Of a stretch of DNA of 64,000 nt, positions 1 through 10,309 are shown piece by piece (position 1 is the first letter of the stretch; every line of letters begins with the position of its first letter). Position numbers and translations under genes: made by a program. The stretch lies in assembly GCA_024305405.1 (NCBI GenBank), contig JAKNDB010000079.1, positions 1-64,000 on the forward strand. The letters run 5' to 3'. This DNA is from Dirofilaria immitis (lineage: Eukaryota > Nematoda > Chromadorea > Rhabditida > Onchocercidae). The notes beneath the pieces were generated by a model. It was not told the DNA's origin. It ran no database searches and saw only the letters and a program-made list of their open reading frames with translations.

Positions 1-915
1 AGAGAATGGACGTACGAATTAATCCCAGCGAAACTTTCTTCTAGTCTTTGGAAAATTTTTTTAAAGGAATATTTCGGAAGTAGATTTTCTTCAAAAATTT
101 GACAAATCTCAAATTGTTAAAATTCCATTCGAAGCTATAAAATAAGAAATAAGAATCGAAATATGTTCGACAAAGTCCCACTAGAGCAGGTGCATTTACA
201 TCATCTAATAACGACTAATAATTTAACAAATTAAGTTCGGATTTTGCCTAATACTCATTTCATTTAAAAAATTTATTTACTTATCAATATAGCCAATTCT
301 GATCGACCTGTATTCAGGTAATGAAAGAATTATTTACAATGAAATCGAATTGCAAATTAAACATTGGCGAGATTTAAAACTGCAGAATATATTTTCATTA
401 AATGCATCGTGTTGTCAATGGCAACGAAAGTCAATAAACATATAACAATTATTATCTTGCAATTTATCATTTTTAAATTTCGTTTTATTTGGTAGATTAT
501 TACAAGGCTTGCAATATTTGACAGACACTGATTCATAATATATAATAATATTAGTTTTTAAAGCAAACAAATCATGGAATAATCATTTGAGCGTCTTAAT
601 TCTCTCGCATTCTGTAAACTTTATATTTCAACCGGTTGAATAAATGATGGTACAGATAGTTTAGCGTATTTAGGCAAAAGTTCTGGGAGGTCTTAAAGTA
701 ATGAAAAAGCAATCAAAAACTATTAACTGTTTAATTGCAGAGATAAAAAGAAAATTTTGATTGTTAAGAATTCGGCATAGAATTCCCGTATCACGATACA
801 TTTCATAATATCCGGTAATATATTTCAAAGTGTTAAAATGATGACATATTTCAAAGTGTCCGAAAAAGTGATTGAAGAAAGTTGTAATTGATAACATTTT
901 AAATGTTGTAGTATA
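1..915. other. intergenic, no gene seen
   Basis: AT-rich sequence without an open reading frame that resembles a conserved protein on either strand. A TTGTAG acceptor-like site at about 905-911 lies directly before the BBIP1 start and could be a cis or trans splice acceptor for that gene. Confidence 0.5.
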
Positions 916-1408
916 ATGGATAGTGAATTGAAAGAAATATTGAATGCCAGAAATGGGCTTCTATTTTGCGAAGAAGAACTTAGCCCAGTTTTCTGTAAAC
1001 CGAAGCTCATCCCACTCAAATCCGTAACGCTCGAAAAATTGGAAAAAATGAAGAATGAAGCAACGGAAATGGTGAAAAAGATGGAAGAGAGCAAACACGA
1101 AACATTAACAGAGGTGAATTTTTTTATTTGTCAAATTAGCTATAAATCGAATTGTTTCTGATACCTCATTCTAAATTTTATCTAATAATTTTATGACTAT
1201 ATTAAACTAGATTTATTGCTGGTCGCTATCAATAACTGTGCCAATCGTATTTATTATTTTTTCTGAATGACGAACCTAAACATTACATAGAAATAAAAAA
1301 TAAGAATCTACGTAAACTGTAAAATATTTTTAGCAAAATACGCAATATCATCTAAATAAGTCTAAAGAAACCGCTGATATTTGGAGTGCTGAAGGAATCG
1401 GGAAATAA
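916..1408 (+). CDS. BBIP1: BBSome-interacting protein 1 (BBIP1/BBIP10)-like
   Basis: BBIP1 is the smallest subunit of the BBSome, the coat complex that carries membrane proteins into and out of cilia. The exon from ATG 916 encodes MDSELKEILNARNG and then a CKPKLIPLKSVTLEKLEKM block. This block matches the hallmark CKPKLLPLKSLTLEKLEKM of vertebrate BBIP1 almost residue for residue, and the acidic stretch before it has matching spacing. The family is about 90 aa. The first exon is best ended at 1113, before a GTGAAT donor. A possible last exon is 1334-1408, after ATTTTTAG, in phase 0, ending TAA; this gives 90 aa. If the donor is not used, the frame stops at 1161 (81 aa). The gene is convergent with mrps-6. 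The core assignment is secure and the 3' end is inference. In nematodes cilia occur only on sensory neurons. Confidence 0.85.
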
Positions 1409-1469
1409 CAACCAAACAACAGTTTAATTTTACAAACCATCCTTCATGCATCCTCTGGATCTATTTAAG

Positions 1470-2508
1470 CTATTCATATTTGCGTGGTTTGGGTCTACCG
1501 ATAATTTCCGGTTCTGCTATTGGATAAGATTTTGGGATAGCCTTCCATTCCTTCTCTGTTCGTTTATAAATCATTTGTCGCGTATAATGTCCCAATTTTT
1601 GATTGTCTCGTAAAGCTTTTACCGATTCTCTGAAAAAAAAAAAAAAAAAAAACAGAAACTTCATTATATACAACTCAGACTAGACCTAATTTGCTATTGT
1701 TTATATTTTTGAAGACTATTTAGTTATCTACTGCCTTATGCATACAAGTTAATAAAGAAGTATTTGATATCCATATTAATCATCGATTTATACTAGCACT
1801 CAATTCTTACCTTCTAGACTAAATAGAATGTTAATTCCATAGCAAAGAAAACTGAAAATCCGAATCAATCAAAGCAATTTAACAGAATAAAAAACCAAAT
1901 TAAATTACCTTTCTGATGGCGGCTTTAACAATTCTGCTAGATTACAGTGAATCGGTTTTTGCGGCTTCTCGTGCACATAGATAACATGAACTAAGTCGAG
2001 ATCGTTACGCAATATTGTATTTGTTGTATTGCGTACTTCACGTGGCATGAATGCTCTAATTAGGAAGTAGCTGAAACATGAGATGATACATCGAAATTTC
2101 ATGCCATTAATTTTAAAAAATATTTCACTGAATGTTCTTCAGTGAAAAAAATGTGACGTATATCTTAATCTCACTTATTACCTATTAATACAATGAAACC
2201 AGCGAATTTACTTTGACGTGTATATATGCTCCGTTGTTTGCTTTCTCACTCGCCTGAAGGGAAGGTCACGATGTCCAAGGCTCTCCAATTTTTCGATGAT
2301 AGCACCATTATCGAGCAAAACTTTTGCAGCACGACGTATTGTGGTAAATAATTCTGGCTAAAAATGTAGTATCTATAAATGTAATTTATTGTAAAATCTA
2401 AAATTAATTTCAAAATAACAATAAGAAATTCAGATTAAAAAAAAGAAAAAACAGCGCTCTAACCTTAGCTAGAGATCGGGTAATTAAAGTAATTTCATAC
2501 GCAGGCAT
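1470..2508 (-). CDS. mrps-6: mitochondrial 28S ribosomal protein S6
   Basis: Four exons on the minus strand: 2464-2508, 2212-2357, 1909-2070 and 1470-1629. The joints are in phase (0, 2, 2) with GT-AG introns, giving 170 aa. The protein starts MPAYEITLITRSLAK, followed by a segment with AAKVLLDNGAIIEKLESLGHR. This matches the bS6m family pattern MPRYELALILKAM...GAIVRDLENLG. A YFLIRAFMP strand follows, as in the S6 ferredoxin-like fold, then a basic C-terminal extension (about residues 118-170) longer than in bacterial S6, typical of worm mitochondrial S6. It acts in the small subunit of the mitochondrial ribosome. The frame is intact, unlike several other genes in this window. Exon 4 follows a pure T run and TTTCAG. 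Confidence 0.95.
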
Positions 2509-3601
2509 TTCCAAATTATCATAAACTGAATGACGTAAACAATCGAATAATCAATAAACAGGTGTATGCTGCTTAGATTCTTCTCATTTAATACTAATCC
2601 TAAATAGAAATGGATGAATTGGAAAATTTCGATTTCATTCCGAAATAAATTTTAGGCATGCTAAATGATGATACAAATCAAGAAAGTTTACCTCTTTTTG
2701 CTCATGTACTGGTAACGCATTAGCGATAAAATCCCTTGAAGATTTAAAAGTTAACATGGCGTTAATTTAGTTTTCTAATTTACATCAATATTTGGCAAAC
2801 ATTCTTGATTGAACTGAATAAAATAAAATCTTCAACAAACTAACATACAATCAACTATGCGCAAAGACATAGCGCACGAAACATTTCGGATAATCCGAAT
2901 AATTCCCAGGATTATTTGGAAGCAATTTTGAGGGGTAAATATCATAAAATTGAAAAGTTTAGACAGATTATAAGATCAAGAACTCAAGAAATATATTCAT
3001 GCTGTCTTTAGATTAATCCCATATCAACTTTGTGTCATGTTATGAAGAGTAATTTTCAAAACCTTGCTAATAACATGTATTTTTAACACAATTTTTCTGA
3101 CCACAAACGTATCTCACATTTCCGCAACGGATACATATTTTAACACAATGAATAAGTATTAGGTAAATACTGCAGATGACATTAAAGAAATCTGTTTCAT
3201 ATAAAAATTTTTAATGTAAATCTTTATCTAATCAATGAATAAACCATTAAACAGTTTGCATTCTGATAAAGCTTTAGGAAGATCAAAAAGAGATATTATC
3301 ATAAAAGACAAATGTACAGTAAAAAATATATTTCGTGCAAAAATAATTTAGCACAAGCTAAAGACAGACAGATTTAAATCAAAGAAATTTATCCCTATGG
3401 ATATACTGTATTTGCTACTCCTTCAAATTGTAATAATTAATAATACATGACACAGAAAGAGAAAGGAAGAATAGAATTTACATAAAAAGTGCAAAGTTTA
3501 TTAAATTCCATAAAAAAATATCATAATTTCGTATGAAGTATTATTACAACTAAACGACAAAATGGATTAACATTAAATCTGTTAGAAGCACTAATGGTGT
3601 A
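2509..3601. other. intergenic, no gene seen
   Basis: About 1.1 kb between the start of mrps-6 and the 3' end of the EGF/PPxY gene, both on the minus strand. It presumably holds the mrps-6 promoter next to 2510 and the 3' UTR of the upstream gene near 3600. No conserved coding segment was recognised. Confidence 0.5.
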
Positions 3602-6600
3602 TTAACTGTTTCGGGAAACATCAGGAAACTGAGAAGATGGCAACAATGGGGATGAATAAAATGTATATTCAGGTGGAAGAGTTGTTCCGTCCGTTCTGCT
3701 AATATGCTGCTGTGATGATGAAAATGTCGCAACTGCCTGAAATACGTCATAAATCGACTAAAATGTTTGATATTAGATGGATGAATAATACACTTTCAAA
3801 AGGAAAAACGATTCAATACAGGCATTGAAAAGGTATAGGCAATAAGAAAAATAATTTATGTAATACTAAACGATCGGACTTTCCTTCCCCATTTATCTCA
3901 AAAAAAAAAAATCAATTCGTCATCTGAAATCGATTCTTCTTTAATAATCATCTAAATATTCAAACAGATTTTTATGCCACAAATTTTTGTTCCATTGATA
4001 AAAAAAAGAAAAAGGAAAACAAAATATAAAATACAATTTTTTTAAGTAAGAAAAAAGACCACTGTAAGGAAAAGTAAAAAAGCATACTTCTTCATAAGAG
4101 GGTGGAGGATCGAAAGGTTTTGACGAATTTGAATTCGTTGATAAAGTACGATTCAAAACCGGCATTGCATCAAGGTGAATTATATACGATGGCAAAAAAT
4201 AACTACGAGGCCTTAGCACTAGAGCAGATTCACCATTATCATTTAACAAATTCTCCTATAATATAAGAAATGCATACGTGGTAACAGTTAGATACATCTC
4301 GGTAACAATCTCAGTAGTTCAATAAATAGCCTAATTAAAATAAAAAGAACCGAAAGTTGTGTAATCCACAAAAGAATGCCAAAATGTATTACAATTAATC
4401 TTTGTCAAGTAAAAGTAATTTTTAAGCTTAACACAAAAAAGAAAATGTTCGATAAAACTGCCTGCATTCGTAGACAAATTTCATTGCCAGTCCTGATACT
4501 GCTTCTTTCCATATCGAATCCATGACGTCGATGATTTACATTCTCATCGCATACACCATTTAGTTGTGCTCTTTGCCGCCCTGAATAAAAAAATCATTGC
4601 TATGTTGAAAAGCTATTTTTGCTTTGTTTTCAAAATCTGCTTAGTGGTTTCAATTTCATAACTGAGAAATTCTATAGCGAGCTGAAAAATATTAAAAAAA
4701 TATTGAATTATTCCGTATATATTGTTTTTTAAATAATACATTTCATAATTACAAAAATAAAATGTACTTCGTGAATGCACAGGTTTTCTTGGAAACAAAT
4801 CCAGACGACAAACAACACAACAAATAATTATAATCACCATACATAATAAAGGCAAACCAAGTACAATACTCCATGATGCTGCGTATTCCTGAAACGAAAA
4901 TTACAAGACAAATATGAAACATGGTTTAGTAACTGGATGTATTTATTATTCTTTACTATCTACAGAAATAATATGATTAGCTTCTGTGAGCAGTACAAAA
5001 AAATTTATGATAGACAACGAAACTGATAAAAGAAATTTCCAAAGACTAATTTTTTGCTTCGTAAAAAAGTTCCAATAAAACGTTTAGCAAAGTGACCTGG
5101 CAAAACTGCCCAGTATACCAATAATCCAAACATTTACAGTGTCCATTATCCATCGGACGACCACCATTTAAACATTTTACATGTTCACAATGCTGGCCAT
5201 GTATGTATTCCGGATGGGGACACCTGAAAATTTTTATTTTTCTAAAACGATTATTTATCTCAATAAATGTTTTTCCTTTTTCCATCTAAAATTTCACTCG
5301 AATTTTTGTCTTGATTTTTCATTCTCCTCCCACCCTGATATTTCATAACCTAATTTTCCGTTCATCTATAACATGATTGTACTAGTATAACAAATTATTA
5401 ATCAAAATGAACTGTATCCAAGAAACAATCTAACCAAAAATTTAGAAGTTCGAAGTTTGGCTCTGCAGTTTACTTCATTCGAAAATTTTTAACTATGTAC
5501 AATTTATATAAAGGACGTTACTTTCCTATTAAAAACTCATTTGCCTATTAAAAATAATTGAACCTGCATGTGTATTGTGCAAGTTTGGATGTTTTCACTA
5601 AAGTACCATTATTTACACAAATCAATTCTTGACACAAATGACCGCGATAAAATTTAGGACAAATACATTCGCCTGAAAATTAAGTGAATGTAGTGAAATA
5701 AAACCACATCGAAAGTTCTAATCGAAAGCTTGACCTTGAAAAATTGATCAGCAAATATTACTAAAAGATAAATTGATATTCGTTCCAGTTATTTTTAATA
5801 TATTCAACTCATAGGAATGATGAGAAATACTGCAGACTTGTAAACTGCAAAAATCCTAATATAATCTCTAAGGGATACTTTTTCTATGAAATTTATATTA
5901 TAATTGTTTTTCTATAATATGATTTACGTTTCTTACCTCTTAACGTTCTCACTCCCCCATTGTGGCAATCCGGTGTTAAACCAAGCATTTTCTTCAGATA
6001 CTCGATTGAATTCACCATTATGTTGCCGAAATGAATGCCATCATTTCTGGGGTCAATATTTCCAGAACGATTAATTTTTGGAGTATTTTGTAAATCTGAT
6101 TTCAAAAGCATAGAAAAATTTCTATTGGTAATCGTCACAGGTATCGTTTGTAATGTTGTAAGCTGTAAGTACCTTAATTACTAAACCTTCATGTGAAATC
6201 TATGAGAACAGTTTGTGTCATCAAATTAAAACAAAATGGAAAAGGTTAAACACTACTAACTGATTTTTAATAATTTTCAATAAGTTTGAAATAATTACCC
6301 AAAAAACATATACAGTTTGTGAGAGAAGTATATTAATTGCTGTTTATTCTTGGACATTTAGATATAATCAGTGTTGTTTTTTTAAAAAAAAGAATTATGA
6401 CAAAAAGCATTATTTGAAAAACGAATGTATTGCAACCATATCTTAGAAAGTATATACTTGATAATAAAATACCTGGAAAAGGGAAAAATTTTTTAAAAAT
6501 TCGGAAAAAGATTCTAATGATAATAACGCTACCATGATGTCATAGCAAACTACAAACTTACAAATAAACAGATTAGATGTTTAAGAGAAAACACAAATTA

Positions 6601-6709
6601 AGTGCACTTCAACCGAATGTAAACCTGACAGTACCTCATATTTATCATCGTCTTTTAAAGTAAATTTCGTTTCATTTGATATCGTCATCGTAGTCATTAG
6701 CGTTAGCAT
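3602..6709 (-). CDS. single-pass membrane protein, three EGF-like modules, two PPxY motifs
   Basis: I do not recognise a named orthologue. Eight exons join in phase: 6635-6709, 5937-6162, 5564-5672, 5097-5223, 4768-4888, 4462-4580, 4088-4255 and 3602-3736 (359 aa, no frameshift). Residues about 1-95 are polar. Three cysteine-rich EGF-like modules follow: DCHNGGVRTL...CICPKFYRGHLC, LICVNNGTL...CPHPEYIHGQHC and VKCLNGGRPMD...CKCLDYWYTGQFC. Then comes one hydrophobic segment, SIVLGLPLLCMVIIIICCVV, followed by basic residues, which suggests a type I orientation. The tail carries PPPSYEE (exon 4088-4255) and LPPEY (last exon), classic PPxY ligands for WW domains such as those of NEDD4-type E3 ligases. 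The exon 4462-4580 donor reads CAG|GCAGTT, so a GC-AG intron is proposed. No signal peptide is visible; an in-frame TAG lies just upstream of MLTLMTTM, so the true N-terminus may lie in an unseen exon. Confidence 0.75.
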
Positions 6710-9009
6710 TCGAAAAAGTGAAACCGCATATTTTTGCTAGCAAATTCTGCAAAACATTTAATACATATAAGATGTTTAAAAAGAAAAAAATTAAATAAAA
6801 ACAAATGAACTATTTCAATTGATGCAATAACTGCTACTTAGGACAATAAATACTAGATACGTTAGCCTGAATATATATCTTACTTATTGAGAATAAAAAT
6901 ATAGCAATAAAGATATTTCTATAAAGAGAAATAAATTCTGTAGTTTTCATCATTAATAGCAGGAAAAACTCATATTTTAAAATTAACGAATTCTTGTCCA
7001 ATATTATTGATTGTAGAATTTTTTTTTGCTAAGAAAAATATGAAAATATAGTATAAAATGATCAACTGATGGGATAGAAATTTCACAGTTTAATTCGATC
7101 AATTTTCGAAGCGTTCGTTTCCCGACTTATCTTCAAGGATTGTTGTAAGAAATGACTAAAACTTTTGTGTCAATCTATATCAATCTCCAGACATTACAGT
7201 TTTAGCATATTCTATCCATCTGTTATGCATATTTTTCAATATAAATAGTTTTGAGATTCAAAAGAGCTGTATTAGACCAATCAACTATTGATCAATAGCT
7301 GATTTATTGAGCTCACCACAGTTACTGTCCATTATACATCGCAGTTTGATTCACAAGTCATTTGCTACGTCGATAAAAAAAATAAAATCTTAGAAAATTT
7401 CTTTCATTATCAATTAATTAAAAGACATCTATTTCCATTTGTTGCAAATCTCGAATGATTGTAGCTAAGTTCTTTGGCAACTTGTCTATAATACCGTAAG
7501 ATTAGACATTTTTGATGACTATTCTAAATTGGAACATTGTCAGCTTCTGAAAATCGTCAATACCATCTTATTCTCAATGTTTCCATGTTTGCGATGCTTT
7601 TTAAATCACCGTTGCACTGTACACTCATTGATAATTCTTGGTCGAACTTCGAGATTTTCACGTTGTTTTACAATCGCTTTTGATAAGTAAGTACTAATTA
7701 TTAACAAAAAAGAACGAATGTACAATGTATACCCGTGCATTCATTATTTAAAATACGTGACTATTTCATAATCAATATATACGTTAATTTATATACAATT
7801 ATATGAGCTAAGAGACTAAGAGACGTAACAAATATTGATGGTAAATAAATGATTCATTATTTAAAATTTTTATCTAATATGAAGATTAGTAGTAAAAAAT
7901 ACATTAATTTCCATTATAAATATAAAATAAAGTAAAATCTTACTACACCTCTTATCTCTCAACCTGTCTCCCGAAATAATCCCAAATAAAACCATTATAC
8001 ACAGATATGGAGAAAGATTATCGTAGTAATGTTATAATACCAAGCCGTGATTTACCCATTGTGCATTAGCGATGCATATTTCTACTAGCTGGGAATAAGA
8101 ATAGAATCCTCTTCAGTTACGGTAGCTATACAGTATTGGATCTCGGGAAATATTGCAAATACTGCGTAAGAATGTGGCTTTAGTTAATAACAGGACTGTT
8201 TCCACAGTCCTGTCATCAGCAGTATTCCGTATATACATTAAGACTTCAATTAGTCATATTATTTCATTATCATATCACTCTTGATTCGTTTAAGACCTTT
8301 CCATTACAATTAAAATATTCCCACAATATCGCTGACAGTATCCAATATATCAGAATTCAATAGGTAACATTATTTAACTATTTTTCTCTCACATGTCATC
8401 TTTCCACTATAGTTATGATCTATCAGTGACAATATCGGGTATATCCAAAATTGCAATCGGGATAACAAATGTATGTGCATTGGCTAATTATTTAACCATC
8501 GTTTTATTCTTCTATTTTTTGCCGTTGGAATGTTTTCATCATAATTAGAATGTCATAACGTAACCGTTTGCTAATCGAATATGCCAAGTACTGCTGATGG
8601 TACTGTAAAGACGTACTAAATAACTAGACATCATCGATGACACTGTAAAATGCAATGACATTATAGACTGAAAAGGAGACATAATCCATTAGCCATAGGC
8701 ATATATTATGCTTTCGGTCTTATCCGTTAATTTTGAAAAATTCACATTTAGAGATTGATTGATTAATTCATCGCCAATTTTTTTTTCAATTCTCTTATTA
8801 CCGTTATATCATAAATAGCGGCTTCAATGAAAGAAAGATGAATAGACCTATGTTATTAATAAAAGAATTTAAGGAATGAATATTTTTCTGATCTACATTT
8901 ATATTGTTTATGATAAATTTCATTATAATAATAAACCAAAAAGAGAAACAAAAAGAAAGAAAGAAAAAAAGGAATACAACTGTTTATGGCAATTATTGAA
9001 GAAATAAAT
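6710..9009. other. intergenic, no gene seen
   Basis: About 2.3 kb of AT-rich DNA upstream of the EGF/PPxY gene. A signal-peptide exon of that gene could be hidden here, but I found none I could support. No repeat or conserved coding segment was recognised. Confidence 0.45.
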
Positions 9010-9059
9010 CATATTTTTGATAAGTAATATCGAATATCTCTAAAAACTCATCTATTAGC

Positions 9060-9165
9060 GCTAAAGATTCCATAACTTCGTCTTATCACAAAAGCTCAGA
9101 AGAATGAAATTACAGAAAGGGAGAAGGCGAAATGGCAACTAAGAACCGATAATGACGGATTGCTC
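9060..9165 (+). repeat. inverted repeat arm (matches 10395-10505)
   Basis: This stretch, with AAAGCTCAGAAGAATGAAAT and AACCGATAATGACGGAT, is repeated in inverse complement around 10395-10505 with scattered mismatches. Both are the start of the integrase zinc-binding region of BEL/Pao, so this is an element-element inverted repeat made by two oppositely oriented copies. Confidence 0.7.
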
Positions 9166-9989
9166 AGTGGACGTATAATAGAATCTGAATTGGATTAAAA
9201 ACGATCTATCCAATTTGTCGCCCAAAAGGGTTCAGGATAACATCAGTGATCAACATGAATGTACATGAAAAAATGCTCCATAAAAGAATAAATCAAGCAC
9301 TAGCTGAATTATGACAAAATTTCTGGAGAGAAAAGGAAGGAGTACGATGAAAGATACCATCAAGAGAACAAGAGAAATTGCATGTTTTATAAATAATGGA
9401 ACAGTAAACCAGCCGAACTATTTTCCATATCCAAAAGAATGTGTACAGCGTTTAAGAGCATTTTAAGAATATTAGATTGGATTATTTTAGCCCAGTTAAC
9501 ATTAAATGACAATTATTGACTACCAAAAGCCGAATATCATTGTTTTTGACTACTCGAGCAGTACAATTAAAGTAGTACAGGATTTAAGTGCGAGTGCGAG
9601 ATTTAAGTGTGTCCTTCCACATGTGCTACGAAGATTTATTGCACGTCATGGAACACCCAGAAACAATAGTGAGTGACACTGCACCTAACTTTAAAGCAAT
9701 AAAAGAATGTAAATAAGGTAAAGGAATTAATAAGATCGCATTCGCCGATATCTAGAAGTAAGAAAAAGGATAAAGTCAATGCTTCCTGATACTGGACCCT
9801 CCTAAGCTTATTGTATCTGTTATTTTCGGACCGGTTATAGCGGAAAATACAACACAAATCAGCATTAAGTTGAAGTTTGGCATGTTCTCTCCCATATGAA
9901 AAATTTATTCTTAATAGAAGAGAAGGATGGAACAAATCAAATAACTTTTGTCAAATTAATCAATTCAAATTTCATTTTTTTTTCGCTGT

Positions 9990-10260
9990 CAGTGACGAAT
10001 AAACATCAAAAAGATTCTGTGTAAAAGAAAAGATAATGTGTTAAAGGTGTATAATTTGTAGGTGAAGATGTAACTCGATTCGTATTAGTAATCATGTTTA
10101 TGTGCTCCAAGTAAAGACAATGACTCCGATAATCTCAGAACTAGCTTCTGTATTGTGCGAAAACATCAATGTCATTTTGGAAAGGTGTAGTCCATGAGGT
10201 CAGTTTGAGGACCCAGATTAACGGTCATACTGGGTCTCTTTTCATAATAGAATTTGAATT
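9990..10260 (+). repeat. LTR-like end of plus-strand BEL/Pao copy
   Basis: It shares blocks in inverse orientation with 12410-12700: CGAATAAA, a block containing GTAACTCGATT / TATTAGTAATCATGTTTATG, and GGGTCTCTTTCAT. The shared order outside coding sequence, at the outer end of each copy, is what LTR remnants would give. Boundaries are approximate. Confidence 0.55.
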
Positions 10261-10309
10261 GGATAGAATGCAATCTATTCAATTTATCACCCGAAAAAGT
10301 GTTTCAGTT

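Larger units (their letters stand above)
9010..10260 (+). mobile_element. decayed BEL/Pao LTR retrotransposon, integrase part and 3' LTR-like end
   Basis: The plus strand holds a broken integrase reading. Around 9135-9180 it reads LRTDNDGLLSGRIIESELD, the block before the integrase zinc-binding domain. Around 9260-9330 come VHEKMLH and an LAEL...QNFW block. Around 9400-9470 comes NQPNYFPYPKECVQR, then DYFSPV. Around 9545-9700 come TTRAVQLKVVQDLS and, after a frameshift, FIARHGTP / ETIVSDTAPNF. These follow the order seen in BEL/Pao integrases (zinc finger, DDE core). Many stops and shifts show the copy is dead. From about 9990 to 10260 it shares sequence with the LTR-like end of the neighbouring minus-strand element. 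Confidence 0.75.
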
